From positions 372,001 to 436,000 of the forward strand of contig NZ_FORC01000003.1 in assembly GCF_900113905.1 (NCBI RefSeq): DNA of 64,000 bases, written 5' to 3'. A program made the translations under genes and the position numbers. Origin of the DNA: Phytopseudomonas argentinensis. GTDB lineage: Bacteria > Pseudomonadota > Gammaproteobacteria > Pseudomonadales > Pseudomonadaceae. Below are positions 1 through 10,262 of this stretch, one piece after another (within the stretch, counting starts at the first letter, position 1; each line of letters begins with the position of its first letter). The notes beneath the pieces are model-generated. The model did no database searches, had not been told where the DNA came from, and saw only the letters and a program-made list of their open reading frames with translations.

Positions 1-2
1 GG

Positions 3-434
<432 letters not shown>

Positions 435-440
435 GATTAT

Positions 441-592
441 TGTGGGAGCGGGCCATGCCTGCGAAAAAATATCCACAGCCCTTAAAGCCTGAAACACAGT
501 ACTAAGTAGATCGGCGATCTGGTGTGGGAACGGCTTATTGTTCTAGATCGTTCGCGGGCATGGACTGGGCGTCCCCGCCCGCCCCCACAGGT
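441..592. repeat. REP-like palindromic elements
   Basis: A half element (GTGGGAGCGGGCC followed by ATGCCTGCGAA) begins at 441. A second unit, 522-592, starts GTGTGGGAACGG and ends in CGCCCGCCCCCACAG around a GCGGGCATGGACTGGGCG core. The same two forms recur at 5385, 14455, 24092, 29375, 39332 and 51829, always between genes. This is the style of Pseudomonas REP/REPIN sequences. Confidence 0.7.
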
Positions 593-625
593 CAATACCC
601 ATCATGGCTGCCACCAGGGCACATC

Positions 626-1537
626 CTAACCCTCGTCGCGCCCCACGCCGCCTTCGAGCTTGCGCCACAGCAGGCGCACCGCCGCCTTGCGCGACATGCT
701 CCAGCGGTACAGGCGGATCTCCAGCGGGATGTGCCAGTGCTCCTTGCCGCACACCACCAACTCGCCCCGCGCCAGCTCGGCGTTCATCGACAGCCGCGGT
801 ACCCAGGCCACTCCCAGGCCTTGCAGGGCCATGGCCTTGAGGCTGTCGGCCATGGCCGTTTCGTGCACGGTGGTCGAGCGTAGCGCGCGCTGGCGCAGCA
901 GCAGGTTCACCGAACGGCCCAGGTAGGTGCCGGCGCTGTAGGCCAGCAACGGCACGCTCTGCCCGGCGTCCAGATCGAACAGTGGCGCGCCCTGCTCGTC
1001 CACGGCGCACACCGGCAGCATCTCGCTGACGCCCAGGGGCAGCGACGGAAACAGATCGGGGGCCAGTTGCACGGCGGCGTCCTGGTCGTGGTAGGCGAGG
1101 ATCAGATCGCAGGTGCCCTCACGCAGCGAGTGCACCGCCTCGCCGACGTTGGTCGCCACCAGCCGGGTGGTCAGCGGCAGGCCGTCCCGGCGCAGGCGGG
1201 CGATCCATTCCGGAAAGAAGCCGAACACCAGGGAGTGGGCGGCGGCGATCTGCAGCGCCTCGCCCTGCTGCCCCTCGAGGTGATGCAGGTGGCGCACCAC
1301 TTCGCCAAGCTGCTCGACCATGCTGCGCGCGGTGAGCAGAAACAGCTGGCCGGACTCGGTCAGCTCGACCGGTGTGCGCGAGCGGTTGACCAGGGTCAGG
1401 CCAAGCGCCGCCTCGAGACTCTGGATGCGGCGGCTGAAGGCCGGCTGGGTTACGAAGCGCTTTTGCGCGGCGGCGGAAAAGCTGCGGGTGGCGGCCAGAG
1501 TGACGAAGTCTTCCAGCCATTTGGTTTCCAGATTCAT
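626..1537 (-). CDS. LysR-family transcriptional regulator divergent from aspA
   Basis: A 303-residue protein with an N-terminal winged helix-turn-helix (WLEDFVTLAATRSFSAAAQK, then TQPAFSRRIQSLE) and a LysR-type effector-binding domain after about residue 90. The start at 1537 is preferred over an in-frame ATG at 1570 because GAGGA lies just upstream of 1537. The gene is divergent from aspA. The gap between them holds a 9-base inverted repeat (1561-1619), as expected for a LysR protein controlling itself and its neighbour. An aspartate or fumarate effector is a guess from position only. Confidence 0.88.
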   Translation of the reverse strand: MNLETKWLEDFVTLAATRSFSAAAQKRFVTQPAFSRRIQSLEAALGLTLVNRSRTPVELTESGQLFLLTARSMVEQLGEVVRHLHHLEGQQGEALQIAAAHSLVFGFFPEWIARLRRDGLPLTTRLVATNVGEAVHSLREGTCDLILAYHDQDAAVQLAPDLFPSLPLGVSEMLPVCAVDEQGAPLFDLDAGQSVPLLAYSAGTYLGRSVNLLLRQRALRSTTVHETAMADSLKAMALQGLGVAWVPRLSMNAELARGELVVCGKEHWHIPLEIRLYRWSMSRKAAVRLLWRKLEGGVGRDEG

Positions 1538-1560
1538 GGGCGTCCTCGACTCGTGCAGCG

Positions 1561-1619
1561 CTATGCACACGTTTGGTGCAAGGTTTTGGTCACAGCGACA
1601 TTATGCCGATTGTGCATAG
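1561..1619. promoter_or_regulatory. Inverted repeat in the LysR-aspA divergent region
   Basis: CTATGCACA at 1561-1569 is the exact reverse complement of TGTGCATAG at 1611-1619. The arms are 41 bases apart and lie between the divergent LysR gene and aspA. A pair of half-sites bound by the LysR protein is the likely reading; this is inferred from position and symmetry. Confidence 0.45.
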
Positions 1620-1714
1620 GTCAGCAAACAACAGCATTGGCCCCTAATAACCCGAAACCCTTATTCTTTGGCCCATCGCGGTATCTTCCGCCCTACCAAG
1701 AGAATCGAGACATC

Positions 1715-3172
<1,458 letters not shown>

Positions 3173-3185
3173 GCGTTTACAGACC

Positions 3186-3226
3186 CGAAGCCCCGTACCG
3201 CTCAGCGCTACGGGGCTTCGCTTTAT
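3186..3226 (+). terminator. Intrinsic terminator of aspA
   Basis: CGAAGCCCCGTA (3186-3197) pairs perfectly with TACGGGGCTTCG (3209-3220). A short T-containing tail, CTTTATT, follows. The hairpin starts 13 bases after the aspA stop. Confidence 0.85.
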
Positions 3227-3237
3227 TCAAGGACCGA

Positions 3238-3266
3238 TTGCCGTTTGCCCGCGCGCAGGATAAAAG
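3238..3266 (+). promoter_or_regulatory. Putative promoter of the first binding-protein paralog
   Basis: TTGCCG (3238-3243) and TAAAAG (3261-3266) are separated by 17 bases. The identical hexamers with identical spacing precede the second paralog at 4178-4206, while the spacer sequences differ. That conservation across the duplication supports function. Confidence 0.5.
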
Positions 3267-3297
3267 GGCGGCAGTCCTAATAAAGAGAAGTCGCCCC

Positions 3298-4065
3298 ATG
3301 ACCGTCAAAACCGCATGGCTGCTGTGCTTGCTGTCCCTTACAGGTGCCGTCGTACTCTCCGCCCAGGCCGAATTGCCGCCTGGCTACCAGGTCGTGTTAC
3401 AAACGGAAAATTTTCCACCGTTCAACATGGCCGACAACGACAAGAACTTCGCCCGTGACGCCAACATCCAGGGCGTCAGCACCACCATCGTGCGCGAGAT
3501 GTTCAAACGTGCCGGCATCGACTACACCCTGACCCTGCGCTTCCCCTGGAGCAGGGTCTACGACGCCACCCTGGCCAATGCCAACCACGGCCTGTTCTCC
3601 ACCTCGATGAACGAGGCGCGTCGCCCGCTGTTCAAGTGGGTCGGCCCGATCGCCAAGGTCGAGCGGGTGCTGCTCGCCGCTCCTGGCTCCACCATCCCCA
3701 ACCTGACCGGCCTCGAGCAGGCGCGCCAGTACCGCATCGGCAGCTACAAGGATAGCGCCGCCGCCCAGGCTCTGGAAAAGGCCGGCCTGGAGCCGAACAA
3801 CGCACTGCGTGACCAGGAGAACCTCGCCAAGCTCACCAGCGGCAAGATCGACCTGTGGGGCACTACCGATCCGGTGTGGCGTTACCAGGCGCGCCAGGCG
3901 GGGGTCAGCGGTCTGCGCAACGTGCTGACCTTCGACCGTGCCGACCTCTACCTGGCACTCAACCTCGATACGCCGGACGAGGTGGTTTCGCGCCTGCAAC
4001 AGGCGCTGGACCAGATGAAGACCGAAGGCTACGGCACCTGCAACAAGCACCCGGAGCTGTGCTGA
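3298..4065 (+). CDS. Periplasmic solute-binding protein, family 3 type, paralog 1
   Basis: A 255-residue protein with a cleavable signal peptide (TAWLLCLLSLTGAVVLSAQA, cut about residue 24) followed by a bacterial family-3 solute-binding fold. The mature start, VVLQTENFPPFNMA, is the usual first strand of amino-acid binding proteins. Two cysteines close the C-terminus (C248 and C255, in GTCNKHPELC) and could form a disulfide. It is a near copy of the next gene and has its own promoter and terminator. No permease or ATPase gene adjoins it, so it may serve an unlinked ABC importer or a sensor. The ligand is unknown; amino acids or related polar compounds are typical. Confidence 0.87.
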   Translation: MTVKTAWLLCLLSLTGAVVLSAQAELPPGYQVVLQTENFPPFNMADNDKNFARDANIQGVSTTIVREMFKRAGIDYTLTLRFPWSRVYDATLANANHGLFSTSMNEARRPLFKWVGPIAKVERVLLAAPGSTIPNLTGLEQARQYRIGSYKDSAAAQALEKAGLEPNNALRDQENLAKLTSGKIDLWGTTDPVWRYQARQAGVSGLRNVLTFDRADLYLALNLDTPDEVVSRLQQALDQMKTEGYGTCNKHPELC

Positions 4066-4128
4066 TCGCGGCGCACCGGCGACCCGCCTAACGCCCTCAG
4101 ACTGCGTAGGCAATGGGCTGGACAAGGC

Positions 4129-4165
4129 AAAAGCCCCAGACCGGTTCACAGTCTGGGGCTTTGCT
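4129..4165 (+). terminator. Intrinsic terminator after paralog 1
   Basis: AAAGCCCCAGAC (4130-4141) pairs with GTCTGGGGCTTT (4151-4162) around a nine-base loop. It separates the two binding-protein paralogs transcriptionally. Confidence 0.75.
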
Positions 4166-4177
4166 CATAGCGACTCA

Positions 4178-4206
4178 TTGCCGTTTGTGCAAAGGCACGC
4201 TAAAAG
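4178..4206 (+). promoter_or_regulatory. Putative promoter of the second binding-protein paralog
   Basis: TTGCCG (4178-4183), 17 bases, TAAAAG (4201-4206): the same hexamers and spacing as at 3238-3266. Confidence 0.5.
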
Positions 4207-4234
4207 AGCAGCGGCCTAACAAGGAGCCGTTCCG

Positions 4235-5002
4235 ATGAGTGTCAATGCCGCATGGTTTGCCGGCCTGCTTGCCGTTTCCAGCCTATTCGCTCTGCCCGCC
4301 CAGGCCGAGTTGCCGCCCGACTACAAGGTGGTGCTGCAAACCGAAAACTTCCCGCCCTTCAATATGGCCGAAGGCGAGAAGAACTTCGCGCGTGACGCCA
4401 ACATCCAGGGCGTCAGCACCACCATCGTGCGCGAGATGTTCAAACGCGCCGGCATTGGCTACACCATGACCCTGCGCTTCCCGTGGAGCCGGGTGTACGA
4501 CGACACCCTGGCCCGCGCCAACTACGGCCTGTTCTCCACCGCGATGAGCGAAGCGCGCCGCCCGCTGTTCAAGTGGGTCGGCCCGATCGCCAAGGTCGAA
4601 GGCGTGCTGCTCGCCGCGCCAGGCGCCAAGATCGAAAACCTGTCGAGCCTCGAGCAGGCCAGCCAATACCGCATCGGCAGTTACAAGGACGGCGCGGTCA
4701 GCCAGGCCCTGGAGCGCGCCGGCCTGCAGCCGAGCAATGCCCTGCGCGACCAGGAAAACATTGCCAAACTCACCGGCGGCAAGATCGACCTGTGGGCCAC
4801 CACCGATCCGGTATGGCGCTACCACGCCAACCAGGCTGGGGTAACCGGCCTGCGCACGGTGCTGGTCATCGACCGCTCGGACATGTACCTGGCGCTCAAC
4901 CTGGAAACCCCGGACGAAGTAGTCACCCGCCTGCAGCAGGCGCTCGACCAGATGAAGAATGAAGGCTACGGCACCTGCAGCAAGCACCCGGAGCTATGCT
5001 GA
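4235..5002 (+). CDS. Periplasmic solute-binding protein, family 3 type, paralog 2
   Basis: A 255-residue protein of the same length as the upstream gene and very similar along its whole length, including FPPFNMA, FARDANIQGVSTTIVREMFKR, the central RPLFKWVGPIAKVE and the C-terminal GYGTCSKHPELC. A signal peptide ends near LPAQA. An AAGGAG ribosome site precedes the ATG at 4235. The pair is a tandem duplication with separate promoters. Differences are scattered, with several in the putative ligand region (for example GIDYTLTL against GIGYTMTL), so the paralogs may differ in ligand. No transporter partner is adjacent. The specific ligand cannot be read from sequence. Confidence 0.87.
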   Translation: MSVNAAWFAGLLAVSSLFALPAQAELPPDYKVVLQTENFPPFNMAEGEKNFARDANIQGVSTTIVREMFKRAGIGYTMTLRFPWSRVYDDTLARANYGLFSTAMSEARRPLFKWVGPIAKVEGVLLAAPGAKIENLSSLEQASQYRIGSYKDGAVSQALERAGLQPSNALRDQENIAKLTGGKIDLWATTDPVWRYHANQAGVTGLRTVLVIDRSDMYLALNLETPDEVVTRLQQALDQMKNEGYGTCSKHPELC

Positions 5003-5077
5003 TAGCCACAACAAAGCCACTCATTTACAGATAAAAGACGGAAGCAACTCTTCGCCGCTTTTGCTTTTTGATGTTTC

Positions 5078-5330
5078 TCCTGCACGGCAATAGCAGGCGA
5101 CATCCATTGCCCCTTCAGGAGGCCGAATGGAATCGCTGTGTAGGGGGACGAGCCGCACGGATGCGGCGAGAGGCCTGATGGGCCATGGATGGCCCTTCCA
5201 GGCCGGCCCCCGGAACGACGATGCAATGAGGGAACCCCAGCGCAGCTGGGGCCGGATGTCGGGGCTAGACCTTTTGGTTACTTTTGGGGCGATGCCAAAA
5301 GTAACCCGCTCGTCAGAGCGGAACTGAGCG
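5078..5330 (-). repeat. Five-hairpin dispersed element, copy 1
   Basis: This copy is in reverse orientation to copies 2 (23692-23930) and 3 (39412-39684). Its stems, top-strand coordinates: 5306-5311/5316-5321; 5276-5287/5295-5306; 5235-5241/5245-5251; an interrupted stem 5172-5177 with 5180-5184 pairing 5191-5195 with 5199-5204; and 5152-5157/5162-5167. Several stems have different bases from the other copies but keep pairing. Open frames crossing it share an FGIAPKxTKRSS-like peptide with the other copies, probably because the DNA is conserved, not because protein is made. Confidence 0.75.
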
Positions 5331-5384
5331 CGCAAACAAGGCGGTAATGCGGCAGATTGGTATCGGAGCAGGCTACGTCCTGGT

Positions 5385-5551
5385 TTTCGCGGGCATGTCC
5401 CGCTCCCACAGCCAATGCAACAGTCCGGCGCTTGATCCGCCCATCATCCCGGCCGCGACGGTGGATGGAAAAAGCGCCATCCACCGTAAGGGTTTGGCTA
5501 GGAGTGAATAGCTCGCGGCTAAAGCGGATCGCCGCCACGCCCCTCCTACGG
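5385..5551. repeat. REP-like and palindromic repeat cluster
   Basis: 5385-5410 is a REP-like TTCGCGGGCATG...CGCTCCCACAG. At 5458-5487 ACGGTGGATGG pairs perfectly with CCATCCACCGT around an eight-base loop. 5490-5551 carries GGCTAAAGCGGATCGCCGCC...CCCCTCCTACG, an element seen again at 37371. Together with hairpin copy 1 this accounts for most of the 606 bases between 5003 and 5608, where no credible gene is seen. Confidence 0.55.
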
Positions 5552-5608
5552 ATTACGCAGACACCCGCTCCCGCCTCGAAGCGACCCTTCGGCACTTCGC
5601 CATCCCAC

Positions 5609-6421
5609 TCACTCCACCTCGAACAACCCATCGCGCACCGGCGCATGGGCCAGGCGCTGGCGGATGTCCTCGTCGATGCGCGGATCGTCCGGCTGGTAGA
5701 GCATCACCTGGCGGTAGGTGCTGATGCGGTTGATCTCGGTGCCGAGAAACTCCCAGACCACCCGGGTGCACGCCGGGGTACGACGGTCGCCGCTGGACAC
5801 GCCGGTCTTCAGGCCATTGAGACGGGTGATGCGGCTCTTGAAGCTGGGGATCAGGATGGTCTGGCTCATCTCGTTGACGGTCAGCGACTCGTAATCGATG
5901 AGAAACAGGCGGTCCTGCAACTGGAAAGCCGCGCCCAGGTAGCGGCAACGCGCCGAGTCTTCGGCCAGGCCGCCGGTGGATAACACCTGCCGCTCCTGGC
6001 GCTCGAACAAAAAGTTACCGCCCTCCTCGCGCATGTGCACCAGCGACAGCAGGATGGTGCCCGGCACCGACATGCAGTTGGCGTACTCGAAGTAATACCC
6101 GCAATAGCGCGACAGGTCACCAGAGCTTTCACGCAGTGGCTGTAACAACGCGTGTAACGGGTCCTGCTCGGCAGGCGCGCCGATCTGCGTGCCACGGGCC
6201 CCGATCAGTCGGGCGAACTGCTCCCCCGGCAAGCCCAGTTCATAGCCCTCGACTCCGAAGAAGTCCCCAATTCTCTTGAGGTTATAGGCCGTGGGTTGGC
6301 TTTCTCCGGACAGGTACTTGTTGAACTGGGCGCGGTTGATGCCAACCTTGCGGCACACCTCCGCAATCGAGCGGTAGTGGCTGCAGAGCAGCCGAAGATT
6401 CTCACCGAGGTGACTGGACAT
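5609..6421 (-). CDS. XRE-type helix-turn-helix regulator with a large C-terminal domain
   Basis: A 270-residue protein (start 6421; an in-frame GTG at 6472 would add 17). Residues about 1-60 are a Cro/C1-type helix-turn-helix (LLCSHYRSIAEVCRKVGINR, then FNKYLSGESQPTAYNLKRI). The remaining 200 residues are a domain I do not recognise by name, possibly ligand sensing. A TATACT hexamer lies inside the longer 5' version, 31-36 bases upstream of 6421, which favours the shorter start. It is divergent from the AGCS symporter at 6587 and may control it. The effector is unknown. Confidence 0.78.
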   Translation of the reverse strand: MSSHLGENLRLLCSHYRSIAEVCRKVGINRAQFNKYLSGESQPTAYNLKRIGDFFGVEGYELGLPGEQFARLIGARGTQIGAPAEQDPLHALLQPLRESSGDLSRYCGYYFEYANCMSVPGTILLSLVHMREEGGNFLFERQERQVLSTGGLAEDSARCRYLGAAFQLQDRLFLIDYESLTVNEMSQTILIPSFKSRITRLNGLKTGVSSGDRRTPACTRVVWEFLGTEINRISTYRQVMLYQPDDPRIDEDIRQRLAHAPVRDGLFEVE

Positions 6422-6586
6422 GAGCGGCTCAGATGATGCGAGTGACGCCAGTATAGCATCAGGTCGCGCCACCTAGGATCGATCCGCGAAATTGTTCCGG
6501 GGGCCACCTTGCTCAAACATTAGCCACCGCAACTCGCGTCAGCGTTCGCCTGCGAACAATCACAATAAGAATCGAGGATTCTCATC

Positions 6587-8035
6587 ATGCTCGAAGTATT
6601 GAACGACTTCCTTTCCGGGAAAGTGTTGATCGTGCTTATCGTCGGCCTGGGTAGCTACTTCACCCTGCGCTCGCGCTTCGTCCAGTTCCGCCATTTCATC
6701 CACATGTTCAGCGTGTTCAAGGAATCGCTGCGCAGCGGTGGTGGCCAGCTCAGCTCGTTCCAGGCCCTGATGCTCAGCCTCGCCGGCCGCGTCGGCGCCG
6801 GTAACATCGCCGGTGTCGGCATCGCGGTGACCCTGGGTGGCCCGGGCGCCGTGTTCTGGATGTGGGTGACCGCACTGGTCGGCATGTCCAGCAGCTTTTT
6901 CGAATGTACCCTGGCCCAGGTCTACAAGCGCAGCGACGGTGACGGCCTGTACCGCGGCGGCCCGGCCTACTACATCCAGCACGGCCTGAAGCTTCGCTGG
7001 ATGGCGATGACCTTCGCCGTACTGCTGCTGGTCACCTACGGCTTCGCCTTCAACGGCCTGCAGTCGTACACCGTGACCCACTCGCTGCAAAACGCCTTCG
7101 ACATTCCGGTGCAGTACAGCGGTATCGCCCTGGCGGTGCTGCTGGGCCTGGTGTTCATCGGCGGTATCAAGCGCATCGCTTCGGTTTCCGACCTGCTGGT
7201 GCCGATCAAGACCCTGCTCTACATCGCCGTGACCATCTACGTCATCGCCATCCAGATCGAGCACGTGCCGGCCATGCTGGCGACCATCGTCAAGAGTGCC
7301 TTCGGCCTTGAGCCAGCATTCGCCGGCCTGCTCGGCAGCGCCATCGTGATGGGTGTGAAGCGCGGCGTGTTCGCCAACGAAGCCGGCCTGGGCAGCGCCC
7401 CGAACGTGGCCGCCGTGGCCTCGGTCAAGCACCCGGCCGCACAGGGCGTGGTTCAGGCGTTCAGCGTGTTCCTCGACACCTTCGTGATCTGCACCTGCAC
7501 CGCGCTGCTGATCCTGCTGTCAGGCTTCTACACCCCGGGCTTCGAAGGTGACGGCATCGTTCTCACCCAGAACTCCCTGGCTGCAGTGGTCGGTGACTGG
7601 GGCCGCACCTTCATCAGCGTCGCCCTGAGCCTGTTCGTGTTCACCTGCATCCTCTACAACTACTACCTCGGCGAAAACGCCCTGCAGTTCATGGTCGGTC
7701 GCAGCAAGGTTGCCCTGCTGGCTTACCGCGGCCTGGTACTGGCGCTGATCTGCTGGGGTTCGATGCAGAACCTGGGCACCGTGTTCGCCTTCGCCGACAT
7801 CACCATGACCTGCCTGGCGTTCGTCAACCTGACCGCCCTGGCCATGCTGATCAAGGTAGGCCTACGCGTGATGAAGGACTACGACGAGCAGCGCAAGGCC
7901 GGCATCGCCCAGCCGGTGTTCGATGGCTCCAAGTTCGCTGACCTGGACCTGGATCGCGACTCCTGGCCGACCGCCAAAGCAACCGCTGACGCTCAACCGC
8001 AGAGCGCGCCGGAATTGCTGCCGACTCAACGCTGA
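6587..8035 (+). CDS. Sodium:alanine/glycine symporter family (AGCS) protein
   Basis: A 482-residue inner-membrane protein with the AGCS signature VGAGNIAGVGIAVTLGGPGA near residue 65-85 and many hydrophobic helices. Family knowledge: AGCS proteins import alanine, glycine or related amino acids with sodium. The start at 6587 follows GAGGA by eight bases. The C-terminal tail of about 45 residues is polar and cytoplasmic. It lies between a divergent HTH regulator and an asparaginase gene, consistent with amino-acid uptake. A second AGCS gene lies at 19709-21082. The actual substrate (alanine, glycine, glutamine or asparagine) is not determined. Confidence 0.92.
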   Translation: MLEVLNDFLSGKVLIVLIVGLGSYFTLRSRFVQFRHFIHMFSVFKESLRSGGGQLSSFQALMLSLAGRVGAGNIAGVGIAVTLGGPGAVFWMWVTALVGMSSSFFECTLAQVYKRSDGDGLYRGGPAYYIQHGLKLRWMAMTFAVLLLVTYGFAFNGLQSYTVTHSLQNAFDIPVQYSGIALAVLLGLVFIGGIKRIASVSDLLVPIKTLLYIAVTIYVIAIQIEHVPAMLATIVKSAFGLEPAFAGLLGSAIVMGVKRGVFANEAGLGSAPNVAAVASVKHPAAQGVVQAFSVFLDTFVICTCTALLILLSGFYTPGFEGDGIVLTQNSLAAVVGDWGRTFISVALSLFVFTCILYNYYLGENALQFMVGRSKVALLAYRGLVLALICWGSMQNLGTVFAFADITMTCLAFVNLTALAMLIKVGLRVMKDYDEQRKAGIAQPVFDGSKFADLDLDRDSWPTAKATADAQPQSAPELLPTQR

Positions 8036-8047
8036 GTCGTCCAGCCT

Positions 8048-8077
8048 GATCGGGTGGCGCCGCGCACCACCCCGATC
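8048..8077 (+). terminator. Hairpin after the symporter gene
   Basis: GATCGGGTGG (8048-8057) pairs with CCACCCCGATC (8067-8077) with one bulged base. No T tract follows, so it may be a weak or factor-assisted terminator or just a stabilising hairpin. Confidence 0.35.
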
Positions 8078-8239
8078 CTGCCGCCTCCCGGCGGCTCCTC
8101 TTCCCCCTTGCCGATGCCCTTGCCCGATGGCGAGCCGGGATCGGCTTGGCCTGAGGATTGCTTTGCAGGTCTTTCACGAGTGGCAATCAGCTGTATCCTG
8201 CCCCCTTTCCATACCCATTCTTTCAATAAGGAAAAAGGC

Positions 8240-9229
8240 ATGCCTGCCGTACAAAAACTCCTTGTGCTGTATACCGGCGGCACCATTGGCATGCAGGCCA
8301 GCGCAAACGGCCTGGCACCGGCTTCCGGCTTCGAGGCGCGCTTGCGTGCGCAGCAGACCGAGCAACGCGAACAACTGCCGACCTGGGTATTTCGTGAGCT
8401 GCTGCCACTGATCGACAGCGCCAACATGAGCCAGGCCAACTGGCTGGCGATGGTCGCAGCGATCCGCCAGGGCGTGGAGCAGGACGGCTGCGACGGTGTG
8501 CTGGTGCTGCACGGCACCGATACCCTGGCCTACAGTGCCGCCGCCCTGAGCTTCCTGCTGCTGGGCCTGCCGGTGCCGGTGGTGCTGACCGGCTCGATGC
8601 TGCCGGCCGGCGCCGAGCAGAGCGACGCCTGGCCCAATCTGTTCGGTGCCATGCAGGCCCTGCACGACGGCGTGGCGGCGGGCGTACACCTGTACTTCAA
8701 CGGCGCGCTGATGCATGGCGCCCGGGTCAGCAAGCTGAGCAGCGAGGCCTTCGATGCCTTCCAGGTGGTGCCGCGCCTGCGCCAGGGTGAGCGCCTTGCC
8801 GAGCTGCCGGCGCATATCGACTTCCGCCAGCCCCGCCAGGCGGTCAACCTGCTCAGCCTGCCGCTGGTGCCGGGCCTGCGCGCCAGCCACCTGCGCGCCC
8901 TGCTGGACAGCGGCGTACAGGGCCTGCTGCTGGAATGCTATGGCAGCGGCACCGGGCCGTCGGACAATGCCGAGCTGCTCGACGTGCTGCGCGAAGCCCA
9001 CGGGCGCGGCGTGGTGCTGGCGGCGATCAGCCAGTGCGCGCGCGGGCACGTGGAGTTCGGCGTTTATGCAGCCGGCAGCCAGCTGGCTTCGGTAGGGCTG
9101 ATCTCGGCGGGCGGCATGACCCGCGAGGCGGCCCTGGGCAAGCTGTTCGCCCTGCTCGGTGCCGGCCTGGCGCAGGACGAGGTGGAACGCCTGTTCAGCC
9201 TCGACCTGTGTGGAGAATGTGCGGAGTAA
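8240..9229 (+). CDS. ansA: L-asparaginase, cytoplasmic type I
   Basis: A 329-residue enzyme hydrolysing L-asparagine to aspartate and ammonia. The first catalytic motif, YTGGTIGMQ, is at residues 12-20 and the second, HGTDTLAYSA, near 90; both catalytic threonines and the aspartate are present. There is no signal peptide, and the motif context resembles E. coli AnsA (type I, about 338 residues) more than periplasmic AnsB. The start at 8240 follows AAGGAAAAAGGC. It lies 204 bases after the AGCS symporter on the same strand and converges on the glutaminase gene. The aspartate made could feed aspA, about 5 kb away. Confidence 0.93.
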   Translation: MPAVQKLLVLYTGGTIGMQASANGLAPASGFEARLRAQQTEQREQLPTWVFRELLPLIDSANMSQANWLAMVAAIRQGVEQDGCDGVLVLHGTDTLAYSAAALSFLLLGLPVPVVLTGSMLPAGAEQSDAWPNLFGAMQALHDGVAAGVHLYFNGALMHGARVSKLSSEAFDAFQVVPRLRQGERLAELPAHIDFRQPRQAVNLLSLPLVPGLRASHLRALLDSGVQGLLLECYGSGTGPSDNAELLDVLREAHGRGVVLAAISQCARGHVEFGVYAAGSQLASVGLISAGGMTREAALGKLFALLGAGLAQDEVERLFSLDLCGECAE

Positions 9230-9239
9230 TACCCGCCGG

Positions 9240-9259
9240 GATCGAAGAGTGCTTCGATC
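9240..9259. terminator. Hairpin between convergent ansA and glsA
   Basis: GATCGAAG (9240-9247) pairs perfectly with CTTCGATC (9252-9259) around AGTG, in the 38-base gap between two convergent genes. No clear T run is present on either side, so a bidirectional terminator role is inferred. Confidence 0.45.
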
Positions 9260-9267
9260 GCGCTCCC

Positions 9268-10176
9268 TCAGAACACCGACCAGCCGATCCGCTCGCTGAG
9301 CACTTCCAGCGTTGCCATGCCGGCCAGGGAATTGCCCGCCTTGTTCAGTTCCGGCGACCACACACAAATGGTGTACTGGCCCGGCACGACGGCGACAATG
9401 CCGCCGCCCACCCCACTCTTGCCCGGCAAGCCGACGCGGTAGGCGAAGTTGCCAGCCTCGTCGTAAAGGCCGCTGGTGGCCATGATCGAATTGACCTGCT
9501 GGGTCTGGCGTACGCTGAGAATCTGCTCGCCGCTGTGCTTGCAGAAGCCATCGTTGGCCAGAAAACAGAAGGCCTTGGCCAGGTCGACGCAGCTCATGCT
9601 CAGCGCGCAGTGGCTGAAATAGCCGCGCAGCACCTTCTCCACGTCATTGTGGAAATTGCCGAACGACTGCATCAGGTAGGCCATTGCGGCATTGCGCGCG
9701 CGGTGCTGGTACTCCGACTCGGCGATGCGGTTATCCACAGCCACATGGGGGTTGCCGGAGAGCCGCCGCACGAAATCGCGCATCGACAGCACCGGCGCGG
9801 CGAAGCGCGACTGGTTGATGTCGCTGATCACCAGCGCCCCGGCATTGATGAAGGGGTTACGCGGCCGGCCGCTCTCCAGCTCCAGTTGCAGCAGCGAGTT
9901 GAATGGCTGCCCGGAGGGCTCATGGCCGAGGCGCTGCCAGATGGCCTCGCCGCTGTGCTGAATGGCCTGCACCAGGCTGAACACCTTGGAAATACTCTGG
10001 ATCGAGAACGGCGTTTGCGCGTCGCCGGCGGTGAACAGCTCGCCATCGTTACCGTAGACGCCGATCCCCAGCTGATCGGCGGCCACGTCAGCCAGCGCCG
10101 GTATGTAATCGGCCACCTTGCCTTGGCCGATCAGCGGCCTGACCTGATCGAGGATTTCATTGAGCAACGCTTGCAT
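9268..10176 (-). CDS. glsA: Glutaminase, beta-lactamase-like fold
   Basis: A 302-residue enzyme hydrolysing glutamine to glutamate and ammonia. The start MQALLNEILDQVRPLIGQGK gives the usual family length of about 302; the open frame extends 25 codons further but without family-like sequence. The serine-dependent motif SISK (in FSIQSISKVF) supplies the nucleophile and general base, and the C-terminal LPGKSGVGGGIVAV is conserved. It converges on ansA, so amide-nitrogen release from both glutamine and asparagine is encoded side by side. No signal peptide is seen. Confidence 0.94.
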   Translation of the reverse strand: MQALLNEILDQVRPLIGQGKVADYIPALADVAADQLGIGVYGNDGELFTAGDAQTPFSIQSISKVFSLVQAIQHSGEAIWQRLGHEPSGQPFNSLLQLELESGRPRNPFINAGALVISDINQSRFAAPVLSMRDFVRRLSGNPHVAVDNRIAESEYQHRARNAAMAYLMQSFGNFHNDVEKVLRGYFSHCALSMSCVDLAKAFCFLANDGFCKHSGEQILSVRQTQQVNSIMATSGLYDEAGNFAYRVGLPGKSGVGGGIVAVVPGQYTICVWSPELNKAGNSLAGMATLEVLSERIGWSVF

Positions 10177-10262
10177 GTTCGGACTCGCGATGGTGCTCGG
10201 CAAGGCGCCGGAGCGATCCTGACTAGACGTCGTGATCGCCCCGTGGAGCACATGCCGGCAGG

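Noticed and set aside
1067..1714. Long 5' extension of the aspA frame
   Set aside because: It overlaps the divergent LysR gene and has no family resemblance. MSAAASFRVEKDLLG at 1715 matches the normal AspA start.
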